A DNA stretch of 64,000 nt, taken from positions 34,708 through 98,707 of the forward strand of contig JANXDX010000017.1 of the NCBI GenBank assembly GCA_025058735.1. The letters are read 5' to 3'. The notes under the pieces are model-generated. The model saw nothing but the letters and a program-made list of their open reading frames with translations. It was not told the origin of the DNA and ran no database searches. Below are positions 36,426 through 45,509 of the stretch, in pieces (the stretch's first letter is position 1; the number at the start of each line of letters is the position of its first letter). The DNA is from Archaeoglobaceae archaeon. Its GTDB lineage: Archaea > Halobacteriota > Archaeoglobi > Archaeoglobales > Archaeoglobaceae. The position numbers and the translations under genes are program-made.

Positions 36426-36620
36426 TTATTTTTCTCTCCTTTTTCTCATGATCTCTTCCAATCTCCTTTCAAATGGTTCCTCGTGTGTATAAGGACATAC
36501 TAAGTAATGTTCTATGGCCTTTGCTATCGCATCTTTGGTCGCACTTTCACCAGTCTTCCTCTTTAACTGTTCTAGAACTTCTAAAGGTATAACCGTTTGA
36601 GCATGAACTATCTTTCCCAT
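36426..36620 (-). CDS. DUF5371 family small protein
   Basis: A 64-residue conserved archaeal protein with KIVHAQTVIPLEVLEQLKRKTG near its start, KDAIAKAIEHYLVCPYTHEE in the middle and a basic tail. The layout suggests a ribbon-helix-helix-like DNA-binding fold; function unknown. The ATG at 36620 follows GGTGAG four bases upstream, and a TATA-like TTTAAATATAATG lies at about 36645-36657, so the longer frame to 36677 that runs into ilvN is not used. Confidence 0.8.
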   Translation of the reverse strand: MGKIVHAQTVIPLEVLEQLKRKTGESATKDAIAKAIEHYLVCPYTHEEPFERRLEEIMRKRREK

Positions 36621-36660
36621 ACTTCTCACCGTCTTGTTACTATCATCATTATATTTAAAC

Positions 36661-37143
36661 TTATCCTTTTTTGGCACCTCTTACCATAGCCACTTTTCCA
36701 GACCTTGCAAGCTCCTTTATTCCGTACTGCCTCATCAGATCTATAAAAGCTTCTATCTTGTCTTCATCTCCCGTTACTTCAATTATGAAACTATCTCTAG
36801 CTACGTCAACGATTCTAGCTCTAAATATGTTTGCAAGTTCAACGATCTCTGATCTCTTCTCTGGTGGGGCATGAACTTTTATTAGACAAAGTTCTCTCTC
36901 TACGGCGTTATCAGTTATATCACTAACTTTTATAACATCTATGAGCTTGTTAAGTTGTTTTGTAACCTGTTCTACAACTCTCTCATCTCCATCAACTACT
37001 ATCGTCATCCTAGAAATCTCATCCTTCTCAGTCCTTCCAACAGTTAAACTGTCTATGTTGAAACCTCTTCTTCTAAACAGAGAAGCTACCCTCGCAAGAA
37101 CTCCAGGTTTGTTTTCTACGAGAGCTGATATAGTGTACCTCAT
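36661..37143 (-). CDS. ilvN: Acetolactate synthase small (regulatory) subunit
   Basis: A 160-residue regulatory subunit. An N-terminal ACT domain (NKPGVLARVASLFRRRGFNIDSL) binds branched-chain amino acids for feedback control; the C-terminal ALS_ss_C domain follows (ELCLIKVHAPPEKRSEI). It begins two bases after the ilvB stop, so the subunits are made together. Confidence 0.95.
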   Translation of the reverse strand: MRYTISALVENKPGVLARVASLFRRRGFNIDSLTVGRTEKDEISRMTIVVDGDERVVEQVTKQLNKLIDVIKVSDITDNAVERELCLIKVHAPPEKRSEIVELANIFRARIVDVARDSFIIEVTGDEDKIEAFIDLMRQYGIKELARSGKVAMVRGAKKG

Positions 37144-37145
37144 TC

Positions 37146-38807
37146 TTATCCCTCCTCATCTATTACCTCATTCAGAGCTGCTCCTGGTGGCACGAATGGA
37201 TAGACGTTTGCCTGATAATCAACTCTGAAATCTACCACAACTGGATCGTCGACATCTTTTACCTCTTTCAATACATCTTCAACTTCGCTTGGTTTTTCTA
37301 CTGTATAACCTACAGCTCCAAAACCTCTTGCTATTTTTTCAAAACTCACGTCTTTACAACCTATGCAGGTAGCAGAATATCTTTTTCTGTAAAAAAGTTG
37401 TTGCCATTGTCTTACCATTCCTAAGAATCCATTGTTCAGTATAAAAACTCTAACAGGAATAGAATAATAAACACAAGTTGCGAGCTCTTGTATGTTCATG
37501 AGGAAACTTCCATCTCCTGCTATATCAATTACAGTTTTATTTGGAAAAGCAATTTGAGCTCCTATTGCTGCTGGAAAACCAAATCCCATCGTTCCAAGTC
37601 CTCCACTAGTTATAAACTGTCTGGGGTATTTAGCTTTATAGTATTGGGCAGCCCACATTTGATTCTGACCAACCTCAGTAGTTACGATCGCATCTGGAAA
37701 TATTTCGCAAATTTTTTCTACTACGTACTGAGGTTTAAACCCTTCGTTTTTGTACTTTAGAGGATATTTTCTTCTAAGCTCGTTTACCCTATCTTCCCAC
37801 TGTTTTCTCTGTTTGTATTGAATGTGTTGTTTCAATTTTGTTAGAACTCTTTTCGCGTCTCCAACTATTGGGACATCTACTCTAACATTTTTTCCAATTT
37901 CAGCTGGATCTATATCTATGTGGATTATTTTGGCATTTGGAGCAAAAGCAGAAACTTTTCCAGTGGTTCTATCGCTGAATCTGCACCCAACTGCGATCAC
38001 AAGATCGCTCTCCTGAACCGCATAGTTTGCATACTTCGATCCGTGCATCCCGATCATTCCTAAGCAAAGCGGGTGAGTTTCTGGAATGGCACCTTTTCCA
38101 AGCAAAGTTGTAACTACGAAAGCTGAAATCGTCTCTGCTAACTCTAAAAGTTCTTGAGAGGCATTTGAAATTTTAACTCCACCACCAGCTAATATTATTG
38201 GCCTTTCGGATTTCATTATAAGTTCCGCAGCTTTCTCTATTTGCTTTGGATGACCATCGTAGTTTGGTTTGTATCCTAGAAGTTCAACTTTTTTCGGATA
38301 GTTGTACTCTATATCAGCAACGGTAACATCCTTCGGTAGATCAACAAGAACAGGTCCAGGTCTACCGGTTGAAGCTATGTAGAAAGCCTCCTTAACAATT
38401 CTTAAAAGTTTCTTAGGATCCGTTACCAGGTAGTTGTGTTTTGTTATGGGCATCGTAACTCCAGTTATGTCAGCTTCCTGGAAAGCATCGTTACCTATCA
38501 TAGGTCTTGGAACTTGACCGGTTAAAACTACTATTGACGAAGAATCCATGTAAGCTGTAGCTATTCCAGTAACAGTATTTGTAGCTCCTGGGCCTGAAGT
38601 TGTCATTGCAACTCCAACTTTTCCAGTAGCTCTTGCATAGCCGTCTGCTGCATGAACTGCTGCTTGTTCATGTCTCATAGTTATGTGAGCTATGCTTGAA
38701 TCATACAGAGCATCGTAAACTTCTAAAATTGCTCCTCCAGGTATTCCAAAGATAACTTCAACACCTTCCTCCTCGAGAGCTTTGACAAGAGCATTTGCAG
38801 CACGCAT
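37146..38807 (-). CDS. ilvB: Acetolactate synthase large (catalytic) subunit
   Basis: A 553-residue thiamine-diphosphate enzyme making acetolactate or acetohydroxybutyrate, the first common step of valine, leucine and isoleucine synthesis. The activating Glu is in RHEQAAVHAADGYAR near residue 46, the FAD-contact region is in the centre, and the ThDP motif GDGSFLMNIQELATC is near 430. No frameshift. It is divergent from ilvE over about 296 very A+T-rich bases. Confidence 0.96.
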   Translation of the reverse strand: MRAANALVKALEEEGVEVIFGIPGGAILEVYDALYDSSIAHITMRHEQAAVHAADGYARATGKVGVAMTTSGPGATNTVTGIATAYMDSSSIVVLTGQVPRPMIGNDAFQEADITGVTMPITKHNYLVTDPKKLLRIVKEAFYIASTGRPGPVLVDLPKDVTVADIEYNYPKKVELLGYKPNYDGHPKQIEKAAELIMKSERPIILAGGGVKISNASQELLELAETISAFVVTTLLGKGAIPETHPLCLGMIGMHGSKYANYAVQESDLVIAVGCRFSDRTTGKVSAFAPNAKIIHIDIDPAEIGKNVRVDVPIVGDAKRVLTKLKQHIQYKQRKQWEDRVNELRRKYPLKYKNEGFKPQYVVEKICEIFPDAIVTTEVGQNQMWAAQYYKAKYPRQFITSGGLGTMGFGFPAAIGAQIAFPNKTVIDIAGDGSFLMNIQELATCVYYSIPVRVFILNNGFLGMVRQWQQLFYRKRYSATCIGCKDVSFEKIARGFGAVGYTVEKPSEVEDVLKEVKDVDDPVVVDFRVDYQANVYPFVPPGAALNEVIDEEG

Positions 38808-39103
38808 AAAAACACCTCGTTAGAGTGAAAGAATACTTACTACTTCAAGTTTTAGTTCTAAACTTTTTTGCTCGAACATTTGGTAAATTTTTAACTTTCA
38901 ATTTAAAAATTTTTACCTTCTACAATTTGTATGAAATAATATTAATAAAATTATTTATTTAAATATAAAATAAAATTTTTGTATATATAAATTATATTAA
39001 TAATAAATATTTAACTTTTAAATTGTAAACTATTAATATTTTTATTTTATTATTAGATCCCGTCATCGAAACTGTTTTTTAGTTTAAACTTACTTCAAAT
39101 TCA

Positions 39104-39982
39104 ATGTCTGAGCTACTTGTGTATATAGATGGGGAGTTTGTTCCAGAAAGTCAAGCAAAAATTAGTGTATTTGACCACGGTTTTCTATATGGAGATGGAG
39201 TCTTTGAGGGAATAAGAGCGTACAACGGAAAGATCTTTAGGTTCTGGGAACACATCGACAGACTCTACGACTCTGCAAAAACTATAAATTTAGATATTCC
39301 AATAAAAAAAGAAGAGTTTGCCAAAATAATAGTAGAGACTTTGAAAAGAAACAATCTTAAAGATGCTTACATCAGACCGATAGTTACTAGAGGTGTTGGA
39401 GATCTTGGTCTAGACCCTAGAAAATGCAAGAAACCTACCATAATAGTGATAACAAAGCCTTGGGAAAAACTTTACGGTAGTCTTTATGAAAGAGGTTTGA
39501 AAGCTGTAACAGTCACAGTCAGAAGGAACCCTGTAGATTCCTTACCGCCAAACATAAAATCTTTGAATTATTTAAATAATATACTAGGTAAAATAGAGGC
39601 AAACGTGAAGGGAGGAGATGAAGCTATATTCTTAGACGTTCATGGCTATGTAAGTGAGGGAAGTGGAGATAACATATTTATTGTTAAGAAAGGTGTCGTA
39701 ATAACGCCACCAGCTGTAAACAGTCTTCCTGGAATTACAAGACAGGTTGTAATAGAATTGCTTCAAAAGTTAAAAATACCTTTCAAAGAGATCAACATCG
39801 GCTTGTACGATCTTTACACTGCAGACGAAGTCTTCGTAACTGGTACTGCGGCAGAGATAGCACCTGTTGTAATGATAGATGGTAGAATTATCAGCGATGG
39901 TAAGCCTGGAAAGATAACGAGACTCTTGATGGAAGAATTTAAAAAATTGACAGAAACCGAGGGGGTGCCAATTTACGAGTGA
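39104..39982 (+). CDS. ilvE: Branched-chain amino acid aminotransferase
   Basis: A 292-residue fold-type IV PLP aminotransferase for the last step of valine, leucine and isoleucine synthesis. [18 protein letters not shown] is near residue 23, the PLP lysine is K152 in IKSLNYLNN, and SEGSGDNIF follows. Length and motifs are normal. Its final codons (Tyr TAC, Glu GAG, stop TGA) overlap the likely start of the downstream ACT gene. Confidence 0.94.
   Translation: MSELLVYIDGEFVPESQAKISVFDHGFLYGDGVFEGIRAYNGKIFRFWEHIDRLYDSAKTINLDIPIKKEEFAKIIVETLKRNNLKDAYIRPIVTRGVGDLGLDPRKCKKPTIIVITKPWEKLYGSLYERGLKAVTVTVRRNPVDSLPPNIKSLNYLNNILGKIEANVKGGDEAIFLDVHGYVSEGSGDNIFIVKKGVVITPPAVNSLPGITRQVVIELLQKLKIPFKEINIGLYDLYTADEVFVTGTAAEIAPVVMIDGRIISDGKPGKITRLLMEEFKKLTETEGVPIYE
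39959..39967 (+). promoter_or_regulatory. Shine-Dalgarno deciding an ACG start
   Basis: GAGGGGGTG within the last ilvE codons lies seven bases before ACG 39975. It is the only strong Shine-Dalgarno near the start of the ACT gene and points to this codon rather than the TTG at 40008. Confidence 0.6.
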
Positions 39983-40481
39983 AAAAGTTATTACAGTAGT
40001 AGTAGAGTTGGAAGATAAACCTGGACAACTGATAAGAGTTCTTGAGCCGATTTCAAAGCTTGGAGGGAACATAATTGGAATAATACATCAAAGAGGGAAA
40101 AAGACACCTTTAAATAGAGTTCCAGTAGAGATAACTTTGAGTATAGATTCAAAAAAAGTCCAAGAACTGATGGAGAAGTTAAATCAATTTTTAGTTAGAA
40201 GTTTTGATGAGATAAGACTACTGGAATCGGCAAATCTGATACTCATAGGTCACATAATACATACTGATCTTAGCGATACTGTAACAAAGATAGATTCGAG
40301 CGATGCTGAATGCGTTGAACTGATCGTTAGCATGCCGAAGTTAAGTGGGAAGTCAACTGCTATGTTAACAATAGCTGCAAAGAACGATGATGCTTTGGAG
40401 AAAGCGATAGATAGGTTGAAGGATATATGTAGAACTAAAAATATAGAAGTGATCGAACCGATCTATGAGGAATTTGTATGA
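39975..40481 (+). CDS. ACT-domain protein, probable regulator of homoserine dehydrogenase
   Basis: About 168 residues with an N-terminal ACT domain ([24 protein letters not shown]) and a second ACT-like half ([22 protein letters not shown]). ACT domains bind amino acids; this family lies beside hom in many euryarchaea, so threonine-type feedback is plausible. The start is unusual: no ATG or GTG is available in frame after the upstream stop at 39948, and TTG 40008 would cut off the first beta strand. An ACG at 39975, seven bases after a strong Shine-Dalgarno, would give a natural N-terminus (Met-Ser-Glu-Lys-Val-Ile). It overlaps hom by four bases (ATGA). Confidence 0.8.
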   Translation, partial: TSEKVITVVVELEDKPGQLIRVLEPISKLGGNIIGIIHQRGKKTPLNRVPVEITLSIDSKKVQELMEKLNQFLVRSFDEIRLLESANLILIGHIIHTDLSDTVTKIDSSDAECVELIVSMPKLSGKSTAMLTIAAKNDDALEKAIDRLKDICRTKNIEVIEPIYEEFV

Positions 40482-41446
40482 AGATAGCGATTGTAGGTTT
40501 TGGAAACGTTGGCCAAAGTTTTCTTGATATGCTTTTATCAAAAAAAGAATTTTTAGAGAAAAGAATTGGAAAAATAGAGATATCTTTTATAGCTGACTCT
40601 AAAAGTTCTGTAAGTGGTGATTTTGATCCACTGGAAGCTTTAAGAATGAAAAGAACAAAGGGAAGGTTAAGAGATGACAAAAAAGCTAAGAATTGTTTAA
40701 AAGAGCTAGAATTTGACGTTTTAGTTGAATGCTCTACTACGAAAATAAATGGAGGAGAGGCTGTAGAGCACATGCTTATAGCGATTGAAAAAGGTGCTAA
40801 CGTTGTAACATCGAACAAAGGCATAGCTTTTTACTTCGATGAACTGATGAAACTTGCTGAGAGAAAAAATGTAAAGCTTATGTACGAAGCTACAGTCGGT
40901 GCCGCTATACCGATTATAAGAGTTCTTAGAACTTATTTTTCAACTTTTACAATAAAAAAAATAGCCGGAATTTTAAACGGAACTTGTAATTATATACTTT
41001 CAAGGATGGAAGAAGAAGGGTTGAGTTATGAACAGGTACTTGCTGAAGCTAAGGAGTTGGGAATTGCTGAAACTGATCCAAGTTACGATGTAGATGGTAT
41101 CGATGCTGCGATCAAGCTAGTAATACTGGCAAACACGATTGGAATAAGATCGAAGTTTGAAGATGTAAAGAGGAAAGGAATAAGCTGGATAACACCAGAA
41201 GCTTTTAAAATAGCTGCAGAAAAAGGTTATACTATAAGATTAATAGCTGAAGCTTCGAAAGAACTGATAGTTGAACCAAGATTGGTGAAATTTGGCCATC
41301 CACTGGCTTTAAAAGGTACGATAAATACAATTCTAGTCTACACTGAAGAAGCTGGAACTTTTTCCTTTGCAGGCAGAGGAGCTGGGAAATATGAAACTGC
41401 AGCAGCGATGATATCGGATCTTGTTGCAATCTATGACGATCGTTAA
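40478..41446 (+). CDS. hom: Homoserine dehydrogenase
   Basis: A 322-residue NAD(P)-dependent enzyme making homoserine for threonine and methionine. The nucleotide-binding GFGNVGQSF is near residue 7, VVTSNKG near 107 and the catalytic-domain motif GILNGTCNYILS near 170, followed by EAKELGIAETDPSYDVDG. It has no own regulatory ACT domain; the upstream ACT gene may fill that role. Start coupled by ATGA; the next gene begins in its last 14 bases. Confidence 0.95.
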   Translation: MKIAIVGFGNVGQSFLDMLLSKKEFLEKRIGKIEISFIADSKSSVSGDFDPLEALRMKRTKGRLRDDKKAKNCLKELEFDVLVECSTTKINGGEAVEHMLIAIEKGANVVTSNKGIAFYFDELMKLAERKNVKLMYEATVGAAIPIIRVLRTYFSTFTIKKIAGILNGTCNYILSRMEEEGLSYEQVLAEAKELGIAETDPSYDVDGIDAAIKLVILANTIGIRSKFEDVKRKGISWITPEAFKIAAEKGYTIRLIAEASKELIVEPRLVKFGHPLALKGTINTILVYTEEAGTFSFAGRGAGKYETAAAMISDLVAIYDDR

Positions 41447-42131
41447 ATTTTTTATAGTATTGTTTTTCCTTGTTTATGCTTGTAAGTTAGACGTAAAAAG
41501 TAGAACAGTTCCAAACAGAGTTTGGAAGTACATGTTAATTTTTTCTTTACCAATCACTTTTTTTGAACTACTACTTTTTTACCCGTCTTATTTTCTTGCT
41601 ACTTCTGTACTACATATGGCAATTACGATCTCTTTAGCTTATCTGTTTTACGTGATCGGCGCATACGGTGGAGCAGATGCTAAAGCTATAATATGCTTAG
41701 CTGTAATTTTTCCATTCTATCCAGATCCAATTTTCCCTCTGCAGAAAGGTATAAATGTTGGATTTTCTAGTTTAGCAAACTCTGTAATACTTGTTCCTGC
41801 ATTGACGTTTGCTATGTTTTTTAAAAACTTGAGGAAAGATCCTAGAGGTTTTTTCAGTTCTCCTCTTTACTATTTCATCGGCTACAGGGCTAAGATCGAG
41901 AAAATTCCTAAGTTTCACAACTTGTTAGAGATTGTAGAGAATGGAAAGTTGAAAAAATTAAAAAAAGGAGTAGAAGTTTCTGATGAAAATTTGAAGAAAT
42001 TGAAAGAAATTGGAGTAAAAGAAGTTTGGATAACTCCAGCTTTACCGTTCATAGTTTTCATAACATTCGGTTACATATCTACATTTCTTTTTGGAGACTT
42101 TTTATTTTTCTTGATCAACTTTTTAAAATAA
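41433..42131 (+). CDS. Prepilin/preflagellin peptidase (A24 family)
   Basis: A 232-residue membrane aspartyl peptidase that cleaves class III signal peptides of archaellins or type IV pilins. The first catalytic Asp is in KLDVKSRTVPN near residue 20; the second is in GGADAKAI near 79. Several membrane helices and a large charged cytoplasmic loop (about 145-200) follow. ATG 41433 inside the hom end is preferred over TTG at 41421. No pilin or archaellum genes are nearby, so its substrates are elsewhere. Confidence 0.85.
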   Translation: MTIVKFFIVLFFLVYACKLDVKSRTVPNRVWKYMLIFSLPITFFELLLFYPSYFLATSVLHMAITISLAYLFYVIGAYGGADAKAIICLAVIFPFYPDPIFPLQKGINVGFSSLANSVILVPALTFAMFFKNLRKDPRGFFSSPLYYFIGYRAKIEKIPKFHNLLEIVENGKLKKLKKGVEVSDENLKKLKEIGVKEVWITPALPFIVFITFGYISTFLFGDFLFFLINFLK

Positions 42132-42214
42132 TTTTATAAAAATATTTATTTTTATTTATATATAATGTTAAAATATTTTAACAAAAACAATTTATGAACA
42201 TGTGAACTTTCTTC

Positions 42215-43084
42215 ATGCGCATTCATCCACTCTGCTTACCTTGTCTGCTGAACAGAGTATACTATGAAGCAAAACTTGCAACGAGTGATCCAAGGATCTT
42301 GGATAAATGCATGGAATTAGCTTTGAACACCTTGAATGAAAAATACTCTAAAAAACCTGTAAACACGCATTTGGCAACGGAGATACATAGAAAAGTTTAC
42401 GAAATCTTGAAATGTGATCCATATGCAGAAAAAAAGAAGTTTGCTAACGAAATCTCTGCAAAACTTTTACCTTTTATTGAAAAGATTGTTGAAAAAAGTA
42501 AAGATAAATTTAGAGCTGCTGTAAAAGCTTCAATAGTTGGTAATGAATTTGATTTTGGTGTTTCTGGTCATAAAGTGTTTGAAAGCTTTGATTACCTTCT
42601 CGATCATTTTTTAAAGAGGATCGGTGAAGATTTAGCTATAGATCACGTTGAAAAGTTAAAAGAATTAGTAGATGGAACAGTTGTATATATAACCGACAAC
42701 GCAGGCGAAATTTTTCTTGACACGATTTTGATGAAAGAGATAAAGAAGAGATGTTCGAAGTTAACTGTAATTGTAAAAGCCAGACCTATTTTAAGTGATG
42801 CTACGATTGAAGATGCAAAACTGGCTGGGGTTGATAAGATCGCTGACGAAATACTTACAAATGGCAAGGGAGCTATAGGAATTTTGTTTGAAGAGCTTCC
42901 AAATGATGTTCTCTCAAAAATTGAAGAAGCGGAACTGATAATAGCAAAAGGTATGGCTAACTATGAATGTCTTTCAGAAAGTAACTTTAAACCAGTAGCT
43001 TTCTTACTTACAGCTAAGTGTGAACCGGTTGCAAACAGCTTAGGAGTAAAGCGCGGAGATATGGTAGCTAAAGTGGTTGAATGA
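42215..43084 (+). CDS. DUF89 / damage-control phosphatase family protein
   Basis: A 289-residue protein of the DUF89 family (similar in layout to A. fulgidus AF1104), metal-dependent phosphatases that remove harmful phosphorylated metabolites. Signatures are HPLCLPCLLNRVY at the N-terminus, GNEFDFG, ITDNAGEIFLD with the metal-binding Asp/Asn near 172 and IAKGMANYECLSE near 252. The CxxC at the N-terminus is typical of the archaeal subgroup. Overlaps the next gene by four bases. Confidence 0.9.
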   Translation: MRIHPLCLPCLLNRVYYEAKLATSDPRILDKCMELALNTLNEKYSKKPVNTHLATEIHRKVYEILKCDPYAEKKKFANEISAKLLPFIEKIVEKSKDKFRAAVKASIVGNEFDFGVSGHKVFESFDYLLDHFLKRIGEDLAIDHVEKLKELVDGTVVYITDNAGEIFLDTILMKEIKKRCSKLTVIVKARPILSDATIEDAKLAGVDKIADEILTNGKGAIGILFEELPNDVLSKIEEAELIIAKGMANYECLSESNFKPVAFLLTAKCEPVANSLGVKRGDMVAKVVE

Positions 43085-43659
43085 GAGAAAGAGCTATCTT
43101 AGATCTATTTGCTGCTATGGAGAAACCTCTTGGCTCAATGGTAGAATGTAAACATTATCCTTGTCACTTCAAGGGACAAGACTGCTCTTTTTGCTATTGT
43201 CCTTTTTATCCTTGCTTTATGTACATTCTTGGTGGACACTTTGTTGTGACAAAGGGTAAAATTACTTGGAGTTGTAGGAACTGCAACTGGATCCACAGAA
43301 AAGATGTAGTTGAGGAGATTGCATTTTACTTTTCTAACTACCCAAGGCAAAGGTTGGTTGAAGAAGGTTGGTTCTTCTACAGTAAAGCCCTTCAGGAGAT
43401 CCTCTTTGGAAGAGAAGTTGGTGAATGGATTGGAAAGTGTTACAGTCTTGTAAAAGCTAACATGAGGAATGCTAGAAAAAGTGAAACGTGTTTAGCTTTA
43501 CTAGTTGAATTGAGAGGTTTTGAAATATTAGATGTTAAGGAGATCAATAGAATTGAAGGAGAAGGAATAGTTGTTCCTTTAAAAATAGAGAAAAAACTTT
43601 ATGGAATTGCGGAAAATTGTTTAGAGTATGATATTAACCACTTCCAGAAAACCAAGTAG
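43081..43659 (+). CDS. Cysteine-rich small domain protein
   Basis: A 192-residue protein with the Cys-rich small domain (PF04071 type) at residues 20-70: CKHYPCHF, DCSFCYCPFYPC and SCRNCNWIH provide eight cysteines. This domain is often linked with corrinoid or metal-cofactor genes in archaea. The C-terminal ~110 residues are helical and unidentified, with a further conserved-looking LLVELRGFEILD. It is coupled to DUF89 and overlaps the Brix gene by 32 bases. Function unknown. Confidence 0.8.
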   Translation: MRERAILDLFAAMEKPLGSMVECKHYPCHFKGQDCSFCYCPFYPCFMYILGGHFVVTKGKITWSCRNCNWIHRKDVVEEIAFYFSNYPRQRLVEEGWFFYSKALQEILFGREVGEWIGKCYSLVKANMRNARKSETCLALLVELRGFEILDVKEINRIEGEGIVVPLKIEKKLYGIAENCLEYDINHFQKTK

Positions 43660-44092
43660 AAAGACTAGAAGTTTTGCTAAAGTTCTAGCGAGATTTACTA
43701 ACTGGCTGTACGTGAATAGGGGAAAGATGAGTTTAGAAGATATTAGAAGACTTTCGGAGGATTTTGTAATAGTTTCAGAGATGAGAGCGAATCCATCAGC
43801 TTTGTATTTTTATAGAAAAGGAAAACCTTTTCTTACAATCAGAATATCAGTTAGCAGTGTTAAAAAAGTAAAAATTAGTAATGAACCAGCAATCTTTATA
43901 GGGAAAGCTCCTTTTGAGCCTACTTTGATCAACGCTTTACCTCAAACGTCTGCGGCACTAAAACTTTTAAGGAAAGTAGATTTTCCGAAGAAAATAATTG
44001 TAAAAGATAATAAACTAAAATTTTATTATAAAAATAATTTAATTTTTATTCTAAAACTTTTCAGTGTTGAAAGACTTAATTATAAAAATTAA
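43628..44092 (+). CDS. Archaeal Brix-domain (Imp4-like) ribosome biogenesis protein
   Basis: A 154-residue Brix-domain protein, expected to help assemble pre-rRNA. It begins with the family pattern LTTSRKPSRKTRSFAKVLAR and has a typical second half (GKAPFEPTLINALP). Archaeal members are of this size and lack the eukaryotic extensions. Lys/Asn-rich end, A+T-rich codon use as elsewhere. Begins inside the previous gene. Confidence 0.82.
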   Translation: MILTTSRKPSRKTRSFAKVLARFTNWLYVNRGKMSLEDIRRLSEDFVIVSEMRANPSALYFYRKGKPFLTIRISVSSVKKVKISNEPAIFIGKAPFEPTLINALPQTSAALKLLRKVDFPKKIIVKDNKLKFYYKNNLIFILKLFSVERLNYKN

Positions 44093-44160
44093 AAATATAA
44101 TAAATTTATAAAATAAACTAAACAAGCAGAAAACATTTAATTTTGATCATGACTTAAACT

Positions 44161-45477
44161 ATGGAAGTCGCAGTGATAGGCGGAGGAGCAGCTGGAATGA
44201 CTGCAGCTTCTAGAATAAAAGCTATAAATCCAGGGTGGAGAGTAGTTGTATTTGAAAAATCACAGTTTGTTAGTCACGCACCTTGTGGAATTCCTTTTTA
44301 TGTTTCTGGATTCGTAGAACAGTTTAAAGACCTTTGTACATATTCTGTAGACTTCTTTAGATCAGAGAGAGAAATAGACGTTAGAACAAATACAAAAGTT
44401 GTGGAAGTAGGTGAGAACTACTTGATAGCTGAAAACATCGAAAAAAGTTATGAATACGAATGGGACAAACTTCTATTTGCAACTGGAGCTAAAGCTGATT
44501 TTCTTGGAGTTGAAGGAGAAAATTTGGAAGGAGTATTTCATGTTGATGTTGAAAACGCTCAAAAAATCAAAAAAAACGTGTTGAAAGCAGAAAATATCGT
44601 AATAGTTGGATCTGGTTACATAGGAGTTGAGATGACTGAAGCTGTACTAAGGCTGGGAAAGAGGCCTACAGTAATAGAAATTCAAGAGAGACCATTACCA
44701 GAATACGATGCTGAAATAGCTGCAATACTAAAAGTTGAAATGGAGAAGTATGTAAATCTTAAACTTTCAGAAACGGTTGTAGCTTTTGAAGGAAAAGATA
44801 AAGTTGAAAAGTTGATTACAAATAAGAATGAATATAAATGTGATTTAGCAATATTAGCAGTTGGTATGAGACCTAATTCTGAAATAGCAAAGAAAATAGT
44901 CAAATTAGGAAAGAAAAATGCTATAAAAACTGATAGCAGGATGAGAACTAGTTTAGAAAATGTATTTGCTGCAGGAGATTGTGCTGAAGTTATAAACATT
45001 GTTACTGGAAAGCCAGACTGGATACCTTTAGCAGCACCTGCAAACAAAACAGGTTATGTAGCTGGAGTAAACATGGCTGGAAAAGATTTAGAATATCCAG
45101 GATCACTTAAAAGTCAAATAACTAGTTTTTTTGAACTAGAGATAGGAAAAGTAGGATTAAGTGAGCATGAAGCAATCAAAGAAGGTTTTGAGACTGTTTC
45201 TGCTTTTGTAACGTCAAGAACGGCTGCTAGATATTTGCCAGATGGGTTAATACATCTAAAAGTTGTAGCCGATCGAAGTGGAAAACTTCTCGGTTTTCAA
45301 GCTATAGGTAAAGGTGTAATTGCAAGGATTTATGCAGCATCAGCTCTGTTGTACAACAAATGCAACATCAAAGATCTGTTTTTTACAGACTTTCCATACT
45401 ATCCACCTATATCAAGAGTTTGGGATCCTTTAGTAGTTGCTGCCAGAAATCTTTTTAGAAAAGTAGGTTTACCATAA
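44161..45477 (+). CDS. CoA-disulfide reductase / NADH oxidase-like flavoprotein
   Basis: A 438-residue FAD-dependent pyridine-nucleotide disulfide oxidoreductase. GGGAAGMTAA binds FAD at the N-terminus; the single redox-active Cys is C42 in SHAPCGIPFY; GSGYIGVEMTEA binds NAD(P)H near 165; and VFAAGDCAEV is the second FAD motif. The dimerisation domain ends with FTDFPYYPPISRVWDP. Single-Cys members reduce CoA disulfide or polysulfide, or make H2O2 or water from oxygen; which applies cannot be told. Monocistronic or with the following radical SAM gene. Confidence 0.88.
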   Translation: MEVAVIGGGAAGMTAASRIKAINPGWRVVVFEKSQFVSHAPCGIPFYVSGFVEQFKDLCTYSVDFFRSEREIDVRTNTKVVEVGENYLIAENIEKSYEYEWDKLLFATGAKADFLGVEGENLEGVFHVDVENAQKIKKNVLKAENIVIVGSGYIGVEMTEAVLRLGKRPTVIEIQERPLPEYDAEIAAILKVEMEKYVNLKLSETVVAFEGKDKVEKLITNKNEYKCDLAILAVGMRPNSEIAKKIVKLGKKNAIKTDSRMRTSLENVFAAGDCAEVINIVTGKPDWIPLAAPANKTGYVAGVNMAGKDLEYPGSLKSQITSFFELEIGKVGLSEHEAIKEGFETVSAFVTSRTAARYLPDGLIHLKVVADRSGKLLGFQAIGKGVIARIYAASALLYNKCNIKDLFFTDFPYYPPISRVWDPLVVAARNLFRKVGLP

Positions 45478-45509
45478 AAATTTTTTAAAATCTTTCAGAA
45501 AGATCAAAT

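Noticed and set aside
38930..39060. Extremely A+T-rich block between ilvB and ilvE as a replication origin
   Set aside because: No repeated origin-recognition-box-like motifs or Orc1/Cdc6 gene nearby; similar A+T blocks lie in many spacers of the window.
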